Below, piece after piece: positions 55,157-64,000 of a DNA stretch of 64,000 nt; position 1 is the first letter of the stretch; the number at the start of each line of letters is the position of its first letter. The notes beneath the pieces are model-generated. The model did not search any database. It saw only the letters and a program-made list of their open reading frames with translations, and was not told the origin of the DNA. A program made the translations under genes and the position numbers. The stretch lies in NCBI RefSeq assembly GCF_025370875.1, contig NZ_JAMXFD010000018.1, forward strand, positions 54,999-118,998, given 5' to 3'. This DNA comes from Laspinema palackyanum D2c. GTDB lineage: Bacteria; Cyanobacteriota; Cyanobacteriia; Cyanobacteriales; Laspinemataceae.

Positions 55157-56656
55157 TTAAAAGTCGTTGTTTAACTGATCGATCGCCCGTTCATAGATGG
55201 ACCTTGCAAAGTCGGTCCACATTCCTTGTCCCCAGTAGCGGAAACAACTGGTTTGGGTTAACAAATTGTTGAGTAAGGCTTGACGATAGCGCGGTTCTTG
55301 GGTAAAATTTTCATCACCCATGAGCGGGTCAATTTTTTGATGAAATAAGGCGCTTAGGGAATTCATCGGTCCGACTACATTTTCATAGCCTTGCACCCAA
55401 TTGAGGTTATTTGTCCAGGAAGAACCATCCACATGAAATTGATGGTCTTCTTGCTTTAACTGCGCGATCGCCTCAGCCATTTTTTCGGGAGTGACATTCT
55501 CCGGATCCAGCCGTTCCCAGATTTTATGTTGTTGCACCGCTTGACAAGGGGAATAATCTTCCGGAGAACAGCCAGCGGCTTCAATTAGTTCTAAATATTC
55601 CGTCCCATTAAGCGCAACAGTTCCCGATTTACCGCCATTATTTTGAGCGATTTCATAGGTGGTGCGTTTGAATCCATCGGGGAATTCATTCATCATCACC
55701 CCACCATTTTCCCCGTCGCCAATTTGGGTAACGATGGGGGGAACGGTTACAGAACCAATTTGCTGTTTAGACAGGGTTTTGGCTTCATAATAGGGCTGCA
55801 TTTGAGCCACTAATTTAGTATCAGACCCTTGGGTTTTAATTAAGGCGGTGATACTGGTGGTTTCCCCGTGGGAATTTCGGGCAGTTAGGCGGTGAGGAAG
55901 ATGTTTGTACCCCAGACTATGACCTTCTAAGGTTTCCACGGAATGTTCCTGAACCATAATCCAGCGATAACCGCTTTCTTTGAGGGCTTTGATAAACTCA
56001 AAAAGGGTATCCGGATGGTTTGGCAGGTGCATTTCTGGGGGAGAAAATCCTTTGACTCGGGCGAGGGCTTCCCAGCCAAAAATTGAGGCAAAATAATGTT
56101 GCCATGCTTGAATATGGAGTTTGAGATCCGGCAGGGGAGTGGAGGGAACTACGGCATGACTCCACATGGTTCCTAACCATTCAACATTGAGATAATATTG
56201 GGGGTCGCAGGTGATGCGTTTGAGACTATCGATGACATCATGGCGTCCCATTTGTCGCAATCCCCACAATAAATTGCCGGAGTAATCTAACATGACTCGG
56301 GGATTACAACCGTTGGCAATAAGTTCGGGAATGAATTCCCCCATGCGACTGTAGCACCAGGAGAAGGGTCCGGCATTGTGATTATCGCCTTCGCCGGTAT
56401 GTTCAAACATATATTGCAAATGGCCAATATATTCACCATTGGGTCCGGCGGGGATGGTGGGTTGGTGCATATGCAAGGCGATCGCAAATGCAGCACTAAT
56501 ATCTTCTAATCGGATGTTTGTAATAGGCAAGAATACAGGTTCGTTGCGTTGAACCACGGAACGAACTGCGTTTTCCCACCCGCAAATATTGGGTAATCCT
56601 TGGGCAAATTCCTCTAATTTTGGAAGATCTGTGAGTGTGGGAGCGATGGAAACCAT
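55157..56656 (-). CDS. Glycoside hydrolase family 57 protein
   Basis: 499 residues. The N-terminal ALHMHQPTIPAG is the GH57 HxHQP signature; GNLLWGLRQMG, WSHAVVPSTPLPD and EMHLPNHPD are further family-like blocks of the distorted (beta/alpha)7 barrel. GH57 members act on alpha-glucans (amylases, branching enzymes, 4-alpha-glucanotransferases), but this soluble form is about the length of the core alone and its specificity cannot be told. The N-terminus has no signal peptide. It starts at an ATG (56656), divergent from the alpha/beta hydrolase 88 bases away. Confidence 0.87.
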   Translation of the reverse strand: MVSIAPTLTDLPKLEEFAQGLPNICGWENAVRSVVQRNEPVFLPITNIRLEDISAAFAIALHMHQPTIPAGPNGEYIGHLQYMFEHTGEGDNHNAGPFSWCYSRMGEFIPELIANGCNPRVMLDYSGNLLWGLRQMGRHDVIDSLKRITCDPQYYLNVEWLGTMWSHAVVPSTPLPDLKLHIQAWQHYFASIFGWEALARVKGFSPPEMHLPNHPDTLFEFIKALKESGYRWIMVQEHSVETLEGHSLGYKHLPHRLTARNSHGETTSITALIKTQGSDTKLVAQMQPYYEAKTLSKQQIGSVTVPPIVTQIGDGENGGVMMNEFPDGFKRTTYEIAQNNGGKSGTVALNGTEYLELIEAAGCSPEDYSPCQAVQQHKIWERLDPENVTPEKMAEAIAQLKQEDHQFHVDGSSWTNNLNWVQGYENVVGPMNSLSALFHQKIDPLMGDENFTQEPRYRQALLNNLLTQTSCFRYWGQGMWTDFARSIYERAIDQLNNDF

Positions 56657-56744
56657 AATTTTAATTGCTGCTTTGACGTGCTATTTTTAGTTTACCGTTG
56701 ATTGAGTGTCTTTCAACCGACACTTTTTGAATTCTATCAAAATT

Positions 56745-57632
56745 ATGTTTCCGAGTTTTCTGCCGTCTGATGTTGAGTTTTTGACTGAATCCACTTCGAT
56801 CGCCCTGGCACAGAGAATCGAATGTCAGGATGTCCTGACTTCCCTTTGCGATCGCCCGATTACCACGAGTTTTGTTCGCGAAGGTCGGGGGGGACCGCCG
56901 ATTTTGTTGCTACATGGTTTTGATAGTTCCGTGTTTGAGTTTCGCCGGTTGCTGCCTTTGCTGGCAGCGCATCACGAAACTTGGGCGATGGATTTATTAG
57001 GTTTTGGATTTACCCATCGCCTGCCGGAAATTCCAATTACACCCCCGGCGATTAAAACCCATTTATATGAGTTTTGGACCCAGTTAATTCAACAGCCGAT
57101 GATTTTAGTTGGGGTATCAATGGGGGGTGCAGCGGCGCTTGATTTTACCCTATCTTACCCGAATGCGGTGCAAAAATTAGTGTTAATTGATAGTGCGGGT
57201 TTTGCCAAGGGTCCGGCAATGGGGAAGATGATGTTTCCCCCCCTGGGGTATTTGGCGACCCAATTTTTAAGAAATCCGCGAATTCGCCAACAAATCAGTT
57301 TGAAAGCGTACTGCGATCGCGCGTTAGCTTCGGCAGATGCCTCCGCTTGTGCCAGTCTCCATTTGCAGATGCCGGGGTGGGATCGGGGCACGATCGCCTT
57401 TACCAAAAGTGGGGGCTACAACTTTTTAGCGGACAAAATTGAGCAGGTAGAGAAACCGACGCTGATTTTATGGGGAGAAAATGACCAAATTTTGGGAACA
57501 GGGGATGCTGACAAGTTCGCCGAAGCGATCGCCTCAAGTAAGCTAATCTGGATTCCCAACTGTGGTCACGTTCCCCATTTAGAGCAACCCCAGTTGAGTG
57601 CGGATCACATTCTGGAATGGTCCAAGTTCTGA
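56745..57632 (+). CDS. Alpha/beta hydrolase
   Basis: 295 residues. LLLHGFDSSVFEFRRLLP (oxyanion loop), the nucleophile elbow GVSMGG, the Asp in WGENDQILG and the His in NCGHVPHLEQP form a complete catalytic set. The family is broad; the substrate cannot be assigned, though close relatives in cyanobacteria usually start MFPSFLP, as here. I therefore chose the ATG at 56745; a GTG at 56706 adds 13 residues. A terminator follows at 57654. Confidence 0.9.
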   Translation: MFPSFLPSDVEFLTESTSIALAQRIECQDVLTSLCDRPITTSFVREGRGGPPILLLHGFDSSVFEFRRLLPLLAAHHETWAMDLLGFGFTHRLPEIPITPPAIKTHLYEFWTQLIQQPMILVGVSMGGAAALDFTLSYPNAVQKLVLIDSAGFAKGPAMGKMMFPPLGYLATQFLRNPRIRQQISLKAYCDRALASADASACASLHLQMPGWDRGTIAFTKSGGYNFLADKIEQVEKPTLILWGENDQILGTGDADKFAEAIASSKLIWIPNCGHVPHLEQPQLSADHILEWSKF

Positions 57633-57653
57633 ACTCATCCCCTGCTGTTCCCC

Positions 57654-57687
57654 AGTTGCCAAACTTTTTTGGCAACTGAGTCTTTTT
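57654..57687 (+). terminator. Intrinsic terminator after alpha/beta hydrolase
   Basis: AGTTGCC (57654-57660) and GGCAACT (57671-57677) flank AAACTTTTTT, and TCTTTTT follows. It lies 22 bases after the stop codon. Confidence 0.8.
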
Positions 57688-57977
57688 CGAGACAGAATGT
57701 AAAGAGATAGCAAACCCTAAAATTAGGGAATGCAGGCAGTGCTACCCCTGACGTCAAATCTCTTGGCCCTTTGTCCTGAAAGCCAGGGATTAGCAGACTC
57801 CCCTGGATCTGGAGTCCAGAAACCCGGATGGTGAAGGCCCAATCCGGTATCCGGCAGGGACCAAAACTCGACCCCCGATATTTTGGGGGTCCTGGGTTGG
57901 AGGTCCCGAGGAAAGCAACTGCTCATCGGGATAGGTGTCGTGAAAACATTCAGGGGATTGAGTTCTGGAAGGAAGGA

Positions 57978-60173
57978 ATGCAAAATTTTAGCCAACAGCC
58001 GGAGAACCGTTTGACTAACTGGGCCGCCCCCACCCGTCCCCCCTTGGAGGGCCCAGAGAGTCTGCTATCTGAGGATGAAGAACTGCGGCAGGCTTACGAG
58101 AGATTAACCTTTCATGTGGAAAACTTTCCCCTAGGGGCGATCGAGTGGGATTGTGTCTTCGGGGTGAAGCGATGGTCTTCCCAAGCGGAAAAAATTCTGG
58201 GTTGGAAGGCGGCAGAGGTGATGGGTATTCCTCGGCAAAATTGGCCTTGTAACTATCCCGAGGACGAACCCTTCGTTGCCGAAGCCGTCGCTCGCCTCAT
58301 TGAAGGAAAAGAATCTCACAATGTTGTTTGTTACCGTAATTATACAAAAACTGGAAAAGTTATTTGGTGTGAGTGGCATAATTCGGCTCTGTTAGATGAG
58401 GCGGGACATCCGATTTCGATTTTATCTCTCATACAAGATATAACTGAGCAAAAACAGGCGGAGCAGGAACGGGATCAATTGATTTCCAACATTGATCGCG
58501 AAAATCAAACCCTAGAAGCCTTGGTGCAACAGCGCACGGCGGAATTAGCCCGGACGGTGGAACGGTTGGAAATCGAAATTGCCCGACGGGAACAACGCGA
58601 TCGCCAATTTTCAGCGATCGCCGCCAATTTGCCCGGGGTGATGTATCGGGCGATTGTTCGCACCGATGGACGAATTACGGTGCCTTTCATCAGCGATGGT
58701 ATTGAGGAACTCACAGGAATTGACCCAATGGATGCGATGGCGGATTTGTGGGGATTATTTGGCCGGGTCCATCCGGACGATCGCGAGGGGTTTCGTGAGC
58801 GGATCGCCTCCCTCGGCAAAACGCAAAAACCCCGGGAACATCAGGAATTTCGGATCATTAGTGCCTCGGGAAAACTGAAGTGGGTGCAGGATAATACTCA
58901 TTATACTTGGATGGAGAATGGGGATGTGATTGCCGATGGGGTGATGTTGAATATCAGCGATCGCAAACAGGCAGAAGAGGCGATGCGGCAACAGGTGGAA
59001 CGGGAACGGTTACTCGGGGCGATCGCCCAACGGATTCGCCAATCCTTGGATTTAACCACAATTTTGAGTACCACCGTTGAGGAAGTCCAACAAGTGCTCG
59101 GGTGCGATCGCGTGCTCGTGTATCGCGTTTGGGCGGATGGGACCGGCAGTGCGATCGCTGAAGCGCTCAAACCCGGTTGGTTGAAAGTATTAAATCGAGT
59201 TTTCCCCGAAGAAGTATTTCCCCCAGAGAATTATCAACGGTATATCGAAGGACGAATTTGTGCTTTAAGGGACCGGGATTCCGGACAGACTTTACCCTGT
59301 TTGGTGGAGTTTATGAAAAGCATTGAAGTCCGAGCCAAACTGGTCGTTCCGATTGTCGAAAAAGACACCCTGTGGGGATTATTAATCGCCCATCAATGTT
59401 CTGGACCCAGGCAGTGGCAAACCGGGGAAATTGACCTGTTAGCCTCTTTAGCCACGCAACTGGCGATCGCCATTCAGCAGTCGGAACTCTACGAACGTCT
59501 GCAAGTTGAACTGAGCGATCGCAAAACAGCTCAATGCCAAATTAAAGCCTCCCTCGAAGAAAAAGAACTCCTCCTCAAGGAAGTGCATCATCGGGTTAAA
59601 AATAATTTACAGGTGATTTCCAGTATCTTCTCCCTGCAAAGTTCTTATATTGAAGAACCGCGAATTTTATCGATTTTACGCGATAGTCAAAACCGGATTG
59701 CTTCAATGGCCTTAATTCATGAAAAACTTTACCACTCGGACACCCTCGCCAAAATTGATTTTGATGATTACATTGAAAGTCTAACGAGCAACTTATTCTC
59801 TTGCTATAATATTAGCCCCCAAAAAGTTCGCTTAAAACTGCGGATTGAAAATGTTTGCCTCAACTTAGACACCGCAATCCCCTGTGGATTGTTACTGAAT
59901 GAACTGGTGTCCAACTCCCTCAAACACGCCTTTTCTGAGCAGGACTCAGGAACCATCTTTATTGAATTTACAGAAATAGCTAATCAGCAATTAAATCTGA
60001 TGGTGCGGGATACGGGTGGAGGGTTACCCGACGGACTAGACTTCAAAAAAACAAATTCTTTAGGACTGCGCTTAGTCCGTGCTTTGACCCGACAATTACG
60101 GGGAACCCTGGATATTAAAAATAGTCACGGAGCTTGCTTTCAAATTACCTTTCCCTCTCCTCAAGGTCTTTAA
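57978..60173 (+). CDS. Sensor histidine kinase PAS-PAS-GAF with HisKA_2/HWE-type kinase domain
   Basis: 731 residues, soluble. PAS (about 35-150), a short coiled coil, PAS (about 210-330), a GAF domain (345-505) and a HisKA_2 domain with [20 protein letters not shown] are followed by an ATPase domain with N box [15 protein letters not shown] and DTGGGLP. The HHRVKNNL block marks the HisKA_2 class. The GAF has Cys at about residue 441 (LPCLVEF), aligned to the bilin Cys of cyanobacteriochromes, but with Leu rather than His next to it. I chose the ATG at 57978 after GGAAGGAAGGA; an upstream ATG at 57828 adds 50 residues without domain. A REC-kinase gene follows after 144 bases and is a likely partner. 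Confidence 0.92.
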   Translation: MQNFSQQPENRLTNWAAPTRPPLEGPESLLSEDEELRQAYERLTFHVENFPLGAIEWDCVFGVKRWSSQAEKILGWKAAEVMGIPRQNWPCNYPEDEPFVAEAVARLIEGKESHNVVCYRNYTKTGKVIWCEWHNSALLDEAGHPISILSLIQDITEQKQAEQERDQLISNIDRENQTLEALVQQRTAELARTVERLEIEIARREQRDRQFSAIAANLPGVMYRAIVRTDGRITVPFISDGIEELTGIDPMDAMADLWGLFGRVHPDDREGFRERIASLGKTQKPREHQEFRIISASGKLKWVQDNTHYTWMENGDVIADGVMLNISDRKQAEEAMRQQVERERLLGAIAQRIRQSLDLTTILSTTVEEVQQVLGCDRVLVYRVWADGTGSAIAEALKPGWLKVLNRVFPEEVFPPENYQRYIEGRICALRDRDSGQTLPCLVEFMKSIEVRAKLVVPIVEKDTLWGLLIAHQCSGPRQWQTGEIDLLASLATQLAIAIQQSELYERLQVELSDRKTAQCQIKASLEEKELLLKEVHHRVKNNLQVISSIFSLQSSYIEEPRILSILRDSQNRIASMALIHEKLYHSDTLAKIDFDDYIESLTSNLFSCYNISPQKVRLKLRIENVCLNLDTAIPCGLLLNELVSNSLKHAFSEQDSGTIFIEFTEIANQQLNLMVRDTGGGLPDGLDFKKTNSLGLRLVRALTRQLRGTLDIKNSHGACFQITFPSPQGL

Positions 60174-60317
60174 CCCGGTTCTGGGGACCGGCAAATGGGT
60201 TCAAGATCTCACCCCTTTTTGCTTTACCCGAGACGATTTCAGTTTTATAATTGACACAAAACTTGAGGGACAGGAATTCTGTCTCATCATACCGATTAAA
60301 GTTGGGGGAAACCTGTC

Positions 60318-61439
60318 ATGTCACCTAAAATTCTGGTTGTAGAAGATGAAGCCATTATTGCCGAAGATATCGCCCTCCGCCTAGAAAAAATGGGATATGA
60401 GGTGGTGGATATCGTCGCATCGGGAGAAGAAGCCATCGCCGCTGCTGGGATTCATCAGCCGGATTTGGTGTTGATGGATATCATGCTGCAAGGGATGATG
60501 GATGGGATTATGGCAGCGGATCAAATTCGGGAAACCTTAGAAATTCCGGTGGTTTATTTGACCGCTTATGCAGATGAAAATACCTTAAAACGGGCGAAGG
60601 TGACTCAGCCTTTGGGCTACATTCTCAAACCTTTTCGGGAAACTGAACTCTGGGTGACTATCGAAATTTCTCTATCCCGACATCAGGCCGAATTGGAGAT
60701 TAAAAAAGCCGTTTCTACTGCCGAAACAAAGCGTTATAAGGCCGAAGAAGTGAGCCAAATCAAATCTCAGTATTTATCAATGGCGGCCCATGAATTTCGC
60801 AATCCCTTGACGACGATTCAATCCTCAGCGGAATTGATTCAGGAGTATGTGGATAATTGGCCACCGGAAAAAACCCAAAAACATCTTGAACAAATTGTGA
60901 TGGCAACGGAAAGCCTCAATCAGTTACTGGAAGATATTTTAAAATTTGGCAAGGCGGATTTTCAAAAAATCTGCTTAAACCCGGCCCCTTTAAATGTGGC
61001 GTCATTTTGCGAGGGGATTGTGGAAACCTTTCAATTGAGTGCCGGACAGGAATATCGCCTAATTTTTAGGCAACAAGGAGAAGCCCGGACCGCCTACCTG
61101 GACCAAAAATTACTGTGGCATCTGTTCAATAATTTGATTGCGAATGCGATTAAGTATTCTCCCACAGGAGGGGAAATTTTGATTACCCTATCTTTTCAGC
61201 CCGATGAGGTGGTGTTCCAAATCTCCGATCGCGGAATTGGCATTGACCCCGAAGAAATCAATACCCTCTTTGTGCCATTTTCTCGCGCTTCTAATGTGGG
61301 GACTATCCCGGGAACTGGGTTGGGATTGGCGATCGCCAAACGGTCCGTAGATTTACATCACGGTCAAATTACCGTGGAAAGCCAACTGGGTCAGGGGACG
61401 ACGTTTACCGTTACCCTTCCCCTCAACCCAGTCCTCTAA
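60318..61439 (+). CDS. Response regulator-histidine kinase (REC-HisKA-HATPase)
   Basis: 373 residues. The receiver (1-125) has VVEDEAIIAED, LMDIMLQGMMDGI and KPF, the type often paired with HisKA_2 kinases. A short coiled coil leads into HisKA with AAHEFRNPLTTIQ and an ATPase domain (N box NLIANAIKYSPTGG, DRGIGIDP, GTGLGLAIAKR). It has no sensor domain of its own, so it is probably switched by phosphorylation from the kinase encoded just upstream. Its core is similar to that of the REC-kinase at 49.1-51.6 kb. The ATG at 60318 follows a short purine-rich stretch (GGGGGAAA). Convergent with the next gene, with a 3-base gap. Confidence 0.93.
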   Translation: MSPKILVVEDEAIIAEDIALRLEKMGYEVVDIVASGEEAIAAAGIHQPDLVLMDIMLQGMMDGIMAADQIRETLEIPVVYLTAYADENTLKRAKVTQPLGYILKPFRETELWVTIEISLSRHQAELEIKKAVSTAETKRYKAEEVSQIKSQYLSMAAHEFRNPLTTIQSSAELIQEYVDNWPPEKTQKHLEQIVMATESLNQLLEDILKFGKADFQKICLNPAPLNVASFCEGIVETFQLSAGQEYRLIFRQQGEARTAYLDQKLLWHLFNNLIANAIKYSPTGGEILITLSFQPDEVVFQISDRGIGIDPEEINTLFVPFSRASNVGTIPGTGLGLAIAKRSVDLHHGQITVESQLGQGTTFTVTLPLNPVL

Positions 61440-61442
61440 CTG

Positions 61443-61880
61443 TTACCCTTTGACCCGTTCTTGCAGACCCTGTTCTAATCGATCCAATAATGTATCCACA
61501 TCCGCAGATATCATTTCAAAACATTGGGGAGGGGGTGGCTCAGTGACAAATTCTATCACCTTCAACTGTCCTTGATTAATCCCCACAAGGAGAACCTCCG
61601 TCTCAGGATTAAACCCCTCGACAATTCCCACGACTTCTTGTAAGAAACTCCCCACGGTTTCATTGAGTTTAAGGACCGCCTCTTTAGGGCAGTAAACAAA
61701 ATGCGGGGTGGGTTTCAAGTCGATTCCCATCACACTACCATTATGTTGATTTTCCAGCCATAGGCCCCAGGAAAGGGCGGCTAATTCTTGTTGGTGAGCT
61801 TTGGCAAAATCCGCTAACTCATGACGCCATCGGTCCTCTTCTTTCTCTGGCTGAAGGTTGCCCGGTAAAAAACCAGTCAT
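61443..61880 (-). CDS. Hypothetical protein downstream of ABC transporter
   Basis: 145 residues from an ATG at 61880; a longer version to 61943 would overlap the ABC gene. The protein is soluble, mixed alpha/beta, with HELADFAKAHQQELAALSWG near the start and PHFVYCPKEAVLKLNETVG and VEGFNPETEVLLVGINQGQL further on. I do not recognise the family. It lies 35 bases downstream of the ABC transporter gene on the same strand and is probably co-transcribed with it. Confidence 0.72.
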   Translation of the reverse strand: MTGFLPGNLQPEKEEDRWRHELADFAKAHQQELAALSWGLWLENQHNGSVMGIDLKPTPHFVYCPKEAVLKLNETVGSFLQEVVGIVEGFNPETEVLLVGINQGQLKVIEFVTEPPPPQCFEMISADVDTLLDRLEQGLQERVKG

Positions 61881-61915
61881 TTCTATTTCTCTTGCGTTCC
61901 GATTAGATGATTGGA

Positions 61916-63691
61916 TTACTTTAAACCCATTTGTACGCGCCATAACCCTGCATAAATCCCTCCTCGTTCCAGGAGTTCCTCATGAGTGCCGCGTTCTACC
62001 AATTCTCCCCGATCCATGACATAAATGCAATCGGCATTTCGGATCGTAGAGAGACGATGGGCGATCGCAATCGTCGTCCGGTTTTGAGTAATCCGTTCCA
62101 AAGAACGTCCGATCGCCGCTTCCGTTTCATTATCCACCGCTGAAGTCGCTTCATCTAAAATCAAAATCGGCGGATTTTTCAACAGGGCCCGGGCGATCGC
62201 CAACCGTTGTCGCTGTCCCCCAGAAAGCTTCTGCCCCCTCTCCCCCACAATGGTGTCATACCCTTGAGGCAGTTCCATAATAAAATCATGGGCTTCTGCT
62301 AATTTTGCCGCCTCAATTGCATCGTCATAGCTGGCATCAAAACTGCCATAAATGATATTTTCAGCCACAGTCCCATGAAATAAAAACACATCCTGACTGA
62401 CTAACCCGATCGCCCGTCGCAAATCCGGCAACTGAATATCCCGCAACTCTATCCCATCTAATGTAATACTTCCGGACTGGATTTCATACAGTCGCAGCAA
62501 CAGCTTCACCACCGTACTTTTCCCCGAACCTGTCGCCCCAACTAAGGCGATGGTTTTTCCGGCAGGAATCTCTAGGGATAACTGATTAATCACCGGATTG
62601 CGCTCAAAATAAGCAAAGCTAACATCCCGCCATTGAATTTCACCCCGTACTGTGTGAATCGGTAACGGTTTATTCCCTGGATGGGTGGCGATCGGTGTAT
62701 CTAATAAATTCATCACGCGGGCGACAGAAGCGGTTGCCCGTTGATATAAATCTAACGTCTGACCCAATCGCGTCAACGGCCATAATAACCGCTGGGTTAA
62801 AAAGATTAAAACACTGTAAGTCCCCACGGCTAGATTCCCTTCTACCGTAGCCAGACCCCCAAATAATAAAGTAGCGGTAAAAGCCACCAGAATAATAATT
62901 CTAATTAAGGGAATAAACGCCGCAGATAAGGCGATTGCTCGTCGATTGCTTTGGCGATAATTTTCACTCAATCGTCCGATGCGTTTGCTTTCATAAACCT
63001 CAGCGGTATAGCTTTTAATCGTGGTAATCCCACTTAAATTATTGCTGAGTTGGCTATTGAGCAAACTGACTTGTTCTCGAACCTCGGCATAGCGAGGGGT
63101 GAGCAATTTCTGAAAGGCGATCGAACCCCAGATAATAAAAGGCATGGGCAACAGTGCCATCCATGCCACCGTCGGCGCTAACACAAAAAAGACGGTGCCA
63201 ATGATAATCACCGTCGTGATTACTTGGAGAATTTCATTAGCCCCGACATCCAAAAAGCGCTCTAATTGGTTAATATCATCATTTAAGATAGACATAAACC
63301 CGCCGGTAGAACGCTCCTCAAAATAGGCTAGGTCGAGGTCTTGTAAGTGGCCATAAACATCCAGGCGCAAATCATGTTGTAGGGTTTGCGCCAGATTGCG
63401 CCAGAGGCGATCATAAGCATACTGAAAGACCGATTCCAACACCCAGACAATAAAGGTAAGCCCGCTGAGAAGCAGCAATTGTCCGAAGACATCGCTTACC
63501 CCAAATCGGGCAACGAAAGAGGTTTCTTCATTGACAACCACATCCACTGCCGCCCCAATCAGGGCCGGAGGTGCCAAGTCAAACAGTTTATTGAGAATAG
63601 AACAGGCGATCGCCTGCCAGATTTGAACGCGATATTGATGTCCATATTCCAGCAGACGCCCCAAGGGATGCCCTGAATGCTTGCGGGTCAT
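61916..63691 (-). CDS. ABC transporter, fused permease and ATPase (type IV exporter half)
   Basis: 591 residues. Six membrane helices (about 20-315) are followed by an ATP-binding domain with Walker A GATGSGKSTVVKLLLRL, signature LSGGQRQRLAIARALL, Walker B ILILDEATSAVD and the H-loop IAHRLSTI. It should form a homodimer or pair with another half transporter and export lipids, peptides or drugs. The substrate cannot be inferred. The ATG at 63691 is chosen; a GTG at 63709 in frame adds six residues. A small hypothetical gene follows in the same direction. Confidence 0.93.
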   Translation of the reverse strand: MTRKHSGHPLGRLLEYGHQYRVQIWQAIACSILNKLFDLAPPALIGAAVDVVVNEETSFVARFGVSDVFGQLLLLSGLTFIVWVLESVFQYAYDRLWRNLAQTLQHDLRLDVYGHLQDLDLAYFEERSTGGFMSILNDDINQLERFLDVGANEILQVITTVIIIGTVFFVLAPTVAWMALLPMPFIIWGSIAFQKLLTPRYAEVREQVSLLNSQLSNNLSGITTIKSYTAEVYESKRIGRLSENYRQSNRRAIALSAAFIPLIRIIILVAFTATLLFGGLATVEGNLAVGTYSVLIFLTQRLLWPLTRLGQTLDLYQRATASVARVMNLLDTPIATHPGNKPLPIHTVRGEIQWRDVSFAYFERNPVINQLSLEIPAGKTIALVGATGSGKSTVVKLLLRLYEIQSGSITLDGIELRDIQLPDLRRAIGLVSQDVFLFHGTVAENIIYGSFDASYDDAIEAAKLAEAHDFIMELPQGYDTIVGERGQKLSGGQRQRLAIARALLKNPPILILDEATSAVDNETEAAIGRSLERITQNRTTIAIAHRLSTIRNADCIYVMDRGELVERGTHEELLERGGIYAGLWRVQMGLK

Positions 63692-63760
63692 AGTGCGATT
63701 GACTGACACGGAATTTATCAGTATAGGGGTTGAAGGTCTCTTTCTATCATACGCCTGATA

Positions 63761-63800
63761 CGGAATCCGGTTTTTATAGACCGATGAAAACCGGATTCCG
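63761..63800. terminator. Palindromic terminator-like element CGGAATCCGGTTTT...AAAACCGGATTCCG
   Basis: Perfect inverted arms 63761-63775 and 63786-63800 with a central TATAGACCGATG. It lies between the 3' end of the repeat-rich gene and the start of the ABC transporter gene, both on the minus strand, so it may end the former. The arm sequence is shared with the ends of the composite repeat at 25687. Confidence 0.72.
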
Positions 63801-63837
63801 GATGATAGGAGGGTTTCCCCCGGTGCGATCGCTAGGC

Positions 63838-64000
63838 TTACTGAACTCCAGGATTAATCGTCGGTTGTGGAACTCCCGGACCAATTTGCTGTTGCTGAAC
63901 TCCAGGATTAATCGTCGGTTGTGGAACTCCCGGACCAATTTGCTGTTGCTGAACTCCAGGATTAATCGTCGGTTGCCGAACTCCCGGACCAATTTGCTGT
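63838..64000 (-). CDS. C-terminal end of a protein with 18-residue Gln/Pro/Gly repeats (5' partial)
   Basis: Reading the minus strand from the right edge gives three units of PGVQQQQIGPGVPQPTIN (the outermost with GVRQP instead of GVPQP), ending in PGVQ and a TAA at 63838-63840. The start lies outside the window. The composition (Gln, Pro, Gly, Ile, no charged residues) suits a secreted, surface or disordered tail. Other frames through this DNA also stay open because the unit is a multiple of three bases; this one is preferred because its stop follows the last repeat directly and because Gln/Pro/Gly tails are common in cyanobacterial exported proteins. Confidence 0.6.
   Translation of the reverse strand, partial: QQIGPGVRQPTINPGVQQQQIGPGVPQPTINPGVQQQQIGPGVPQPTINPGVQ
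63841..64000. repeat. 54-base tandem repeat, three units
   Basis: Units start at 63841, 63895 and 63949; the first two are identical and the third, cut by the window edge, differs by TTGCCGAA for TTGTGGAA. The unit length of 54 keeps any reading frame. Confidence 0.92.

Noticed and set aside
63774..63992. Open minus-strand frame with REFxNRRLILEFSNSKLV repeats
   Set aside because: It is another phase of the 54-base repeat, runs on through the terminator-like palindrome at 63761-63800, and has a less plausible composition than the Gln/Pro/Gly frame that stops right after the last repeat.

Overview
The window comes from a cyanobacterium, most likely a filamentous, gliding member of the Oscillatoriales. 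The octamer GCGATCGC (HIP1) occurs very often in genes and spacers. Several families are cyanobacterial or typical of cyanobacteria: DUF3318, DUF3352, KGK-domain proteins, a PatA/PATAN regulator, and HmpF, which is known from filamentous species. No tRNA, rRNA, CRISPR array, intact insertion sequence or prophage was seen. Genus assignment would need a database search.

Layout. 0-9.6 kb: the C-terminal part of a GAF/PAS/GGDEF/EAL sensor, a zinc-ribbon protein, a DUF3318 protein, a membrane-linked family 2 glycosyltransferase, cofH (deazaflavin FO synthesis) and a DUF3352 protein. 9.8-14.8 kb: the CcsA-type haem handling protein, then an accessory-looking stretch with three KGK paralogues, a membrane protein built of two tandem copies of one unit, and a gene remnant with an in-frame amber codon, closed by tilS. 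14.9-31 kb: a type IV pilus chemotaxis locus (hmpF on the minus strand; hmpA-E, equivalent to pilG/H/I/J/L, on the plus strand) with very long non-coding leaders, 2.3 kb before hmpA and 0.56-0.71 kb before hmpB, hmpD and hmpE. 31-39.5 kb: an HD phosphohydrolase and two overlapping sensor kinase genes, one with four CBS motifs and five PAS/GAF domains. 39.5-49 kb: small membrane, TPR and hypothetical proteins, a chimera of a recombinase N-terminal domain with a lambda-type endolysin, an ABC-F ATPase, a TenA-like protein, a helix-turn-helix protein, a cyclophilin and a THUMP RNA methyltransferase. 49-64 kb: three more sensor kinases, a prolyl oligopeptidase, a GH57 enzyme, an alpha/beta hydrolase, an exporter-type ABC half transporter, and the repeat-rich C-terminus of a protein running off the right edge.

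Together the window is dominated by signal transduction: c-di-GMP turnover, five histidine kinases besides CheA, and the Hmp chemotaxis array, in which HmpD (receptor) is coupled through HmpC (CheW) to HmpE (CheA-REC), with HmpA and HmpB as response regulators that set pilus activity and HmpF as the coiled-coil pilus-motility protein.

Spacers are rich in short palindromes of several families. The most striking are clusters of ACGACTTCAGTCGT near 31 kb and 55 kb, AGAAACCGGGTTTCT near 4.4 and 43.5 kb, a composite element with inverted ends near 25.7 kb (partial copies at 9.7, 40.3 and 63.8 kb), and a nested inverted-repeat tract at 52.3-52.6 kb.
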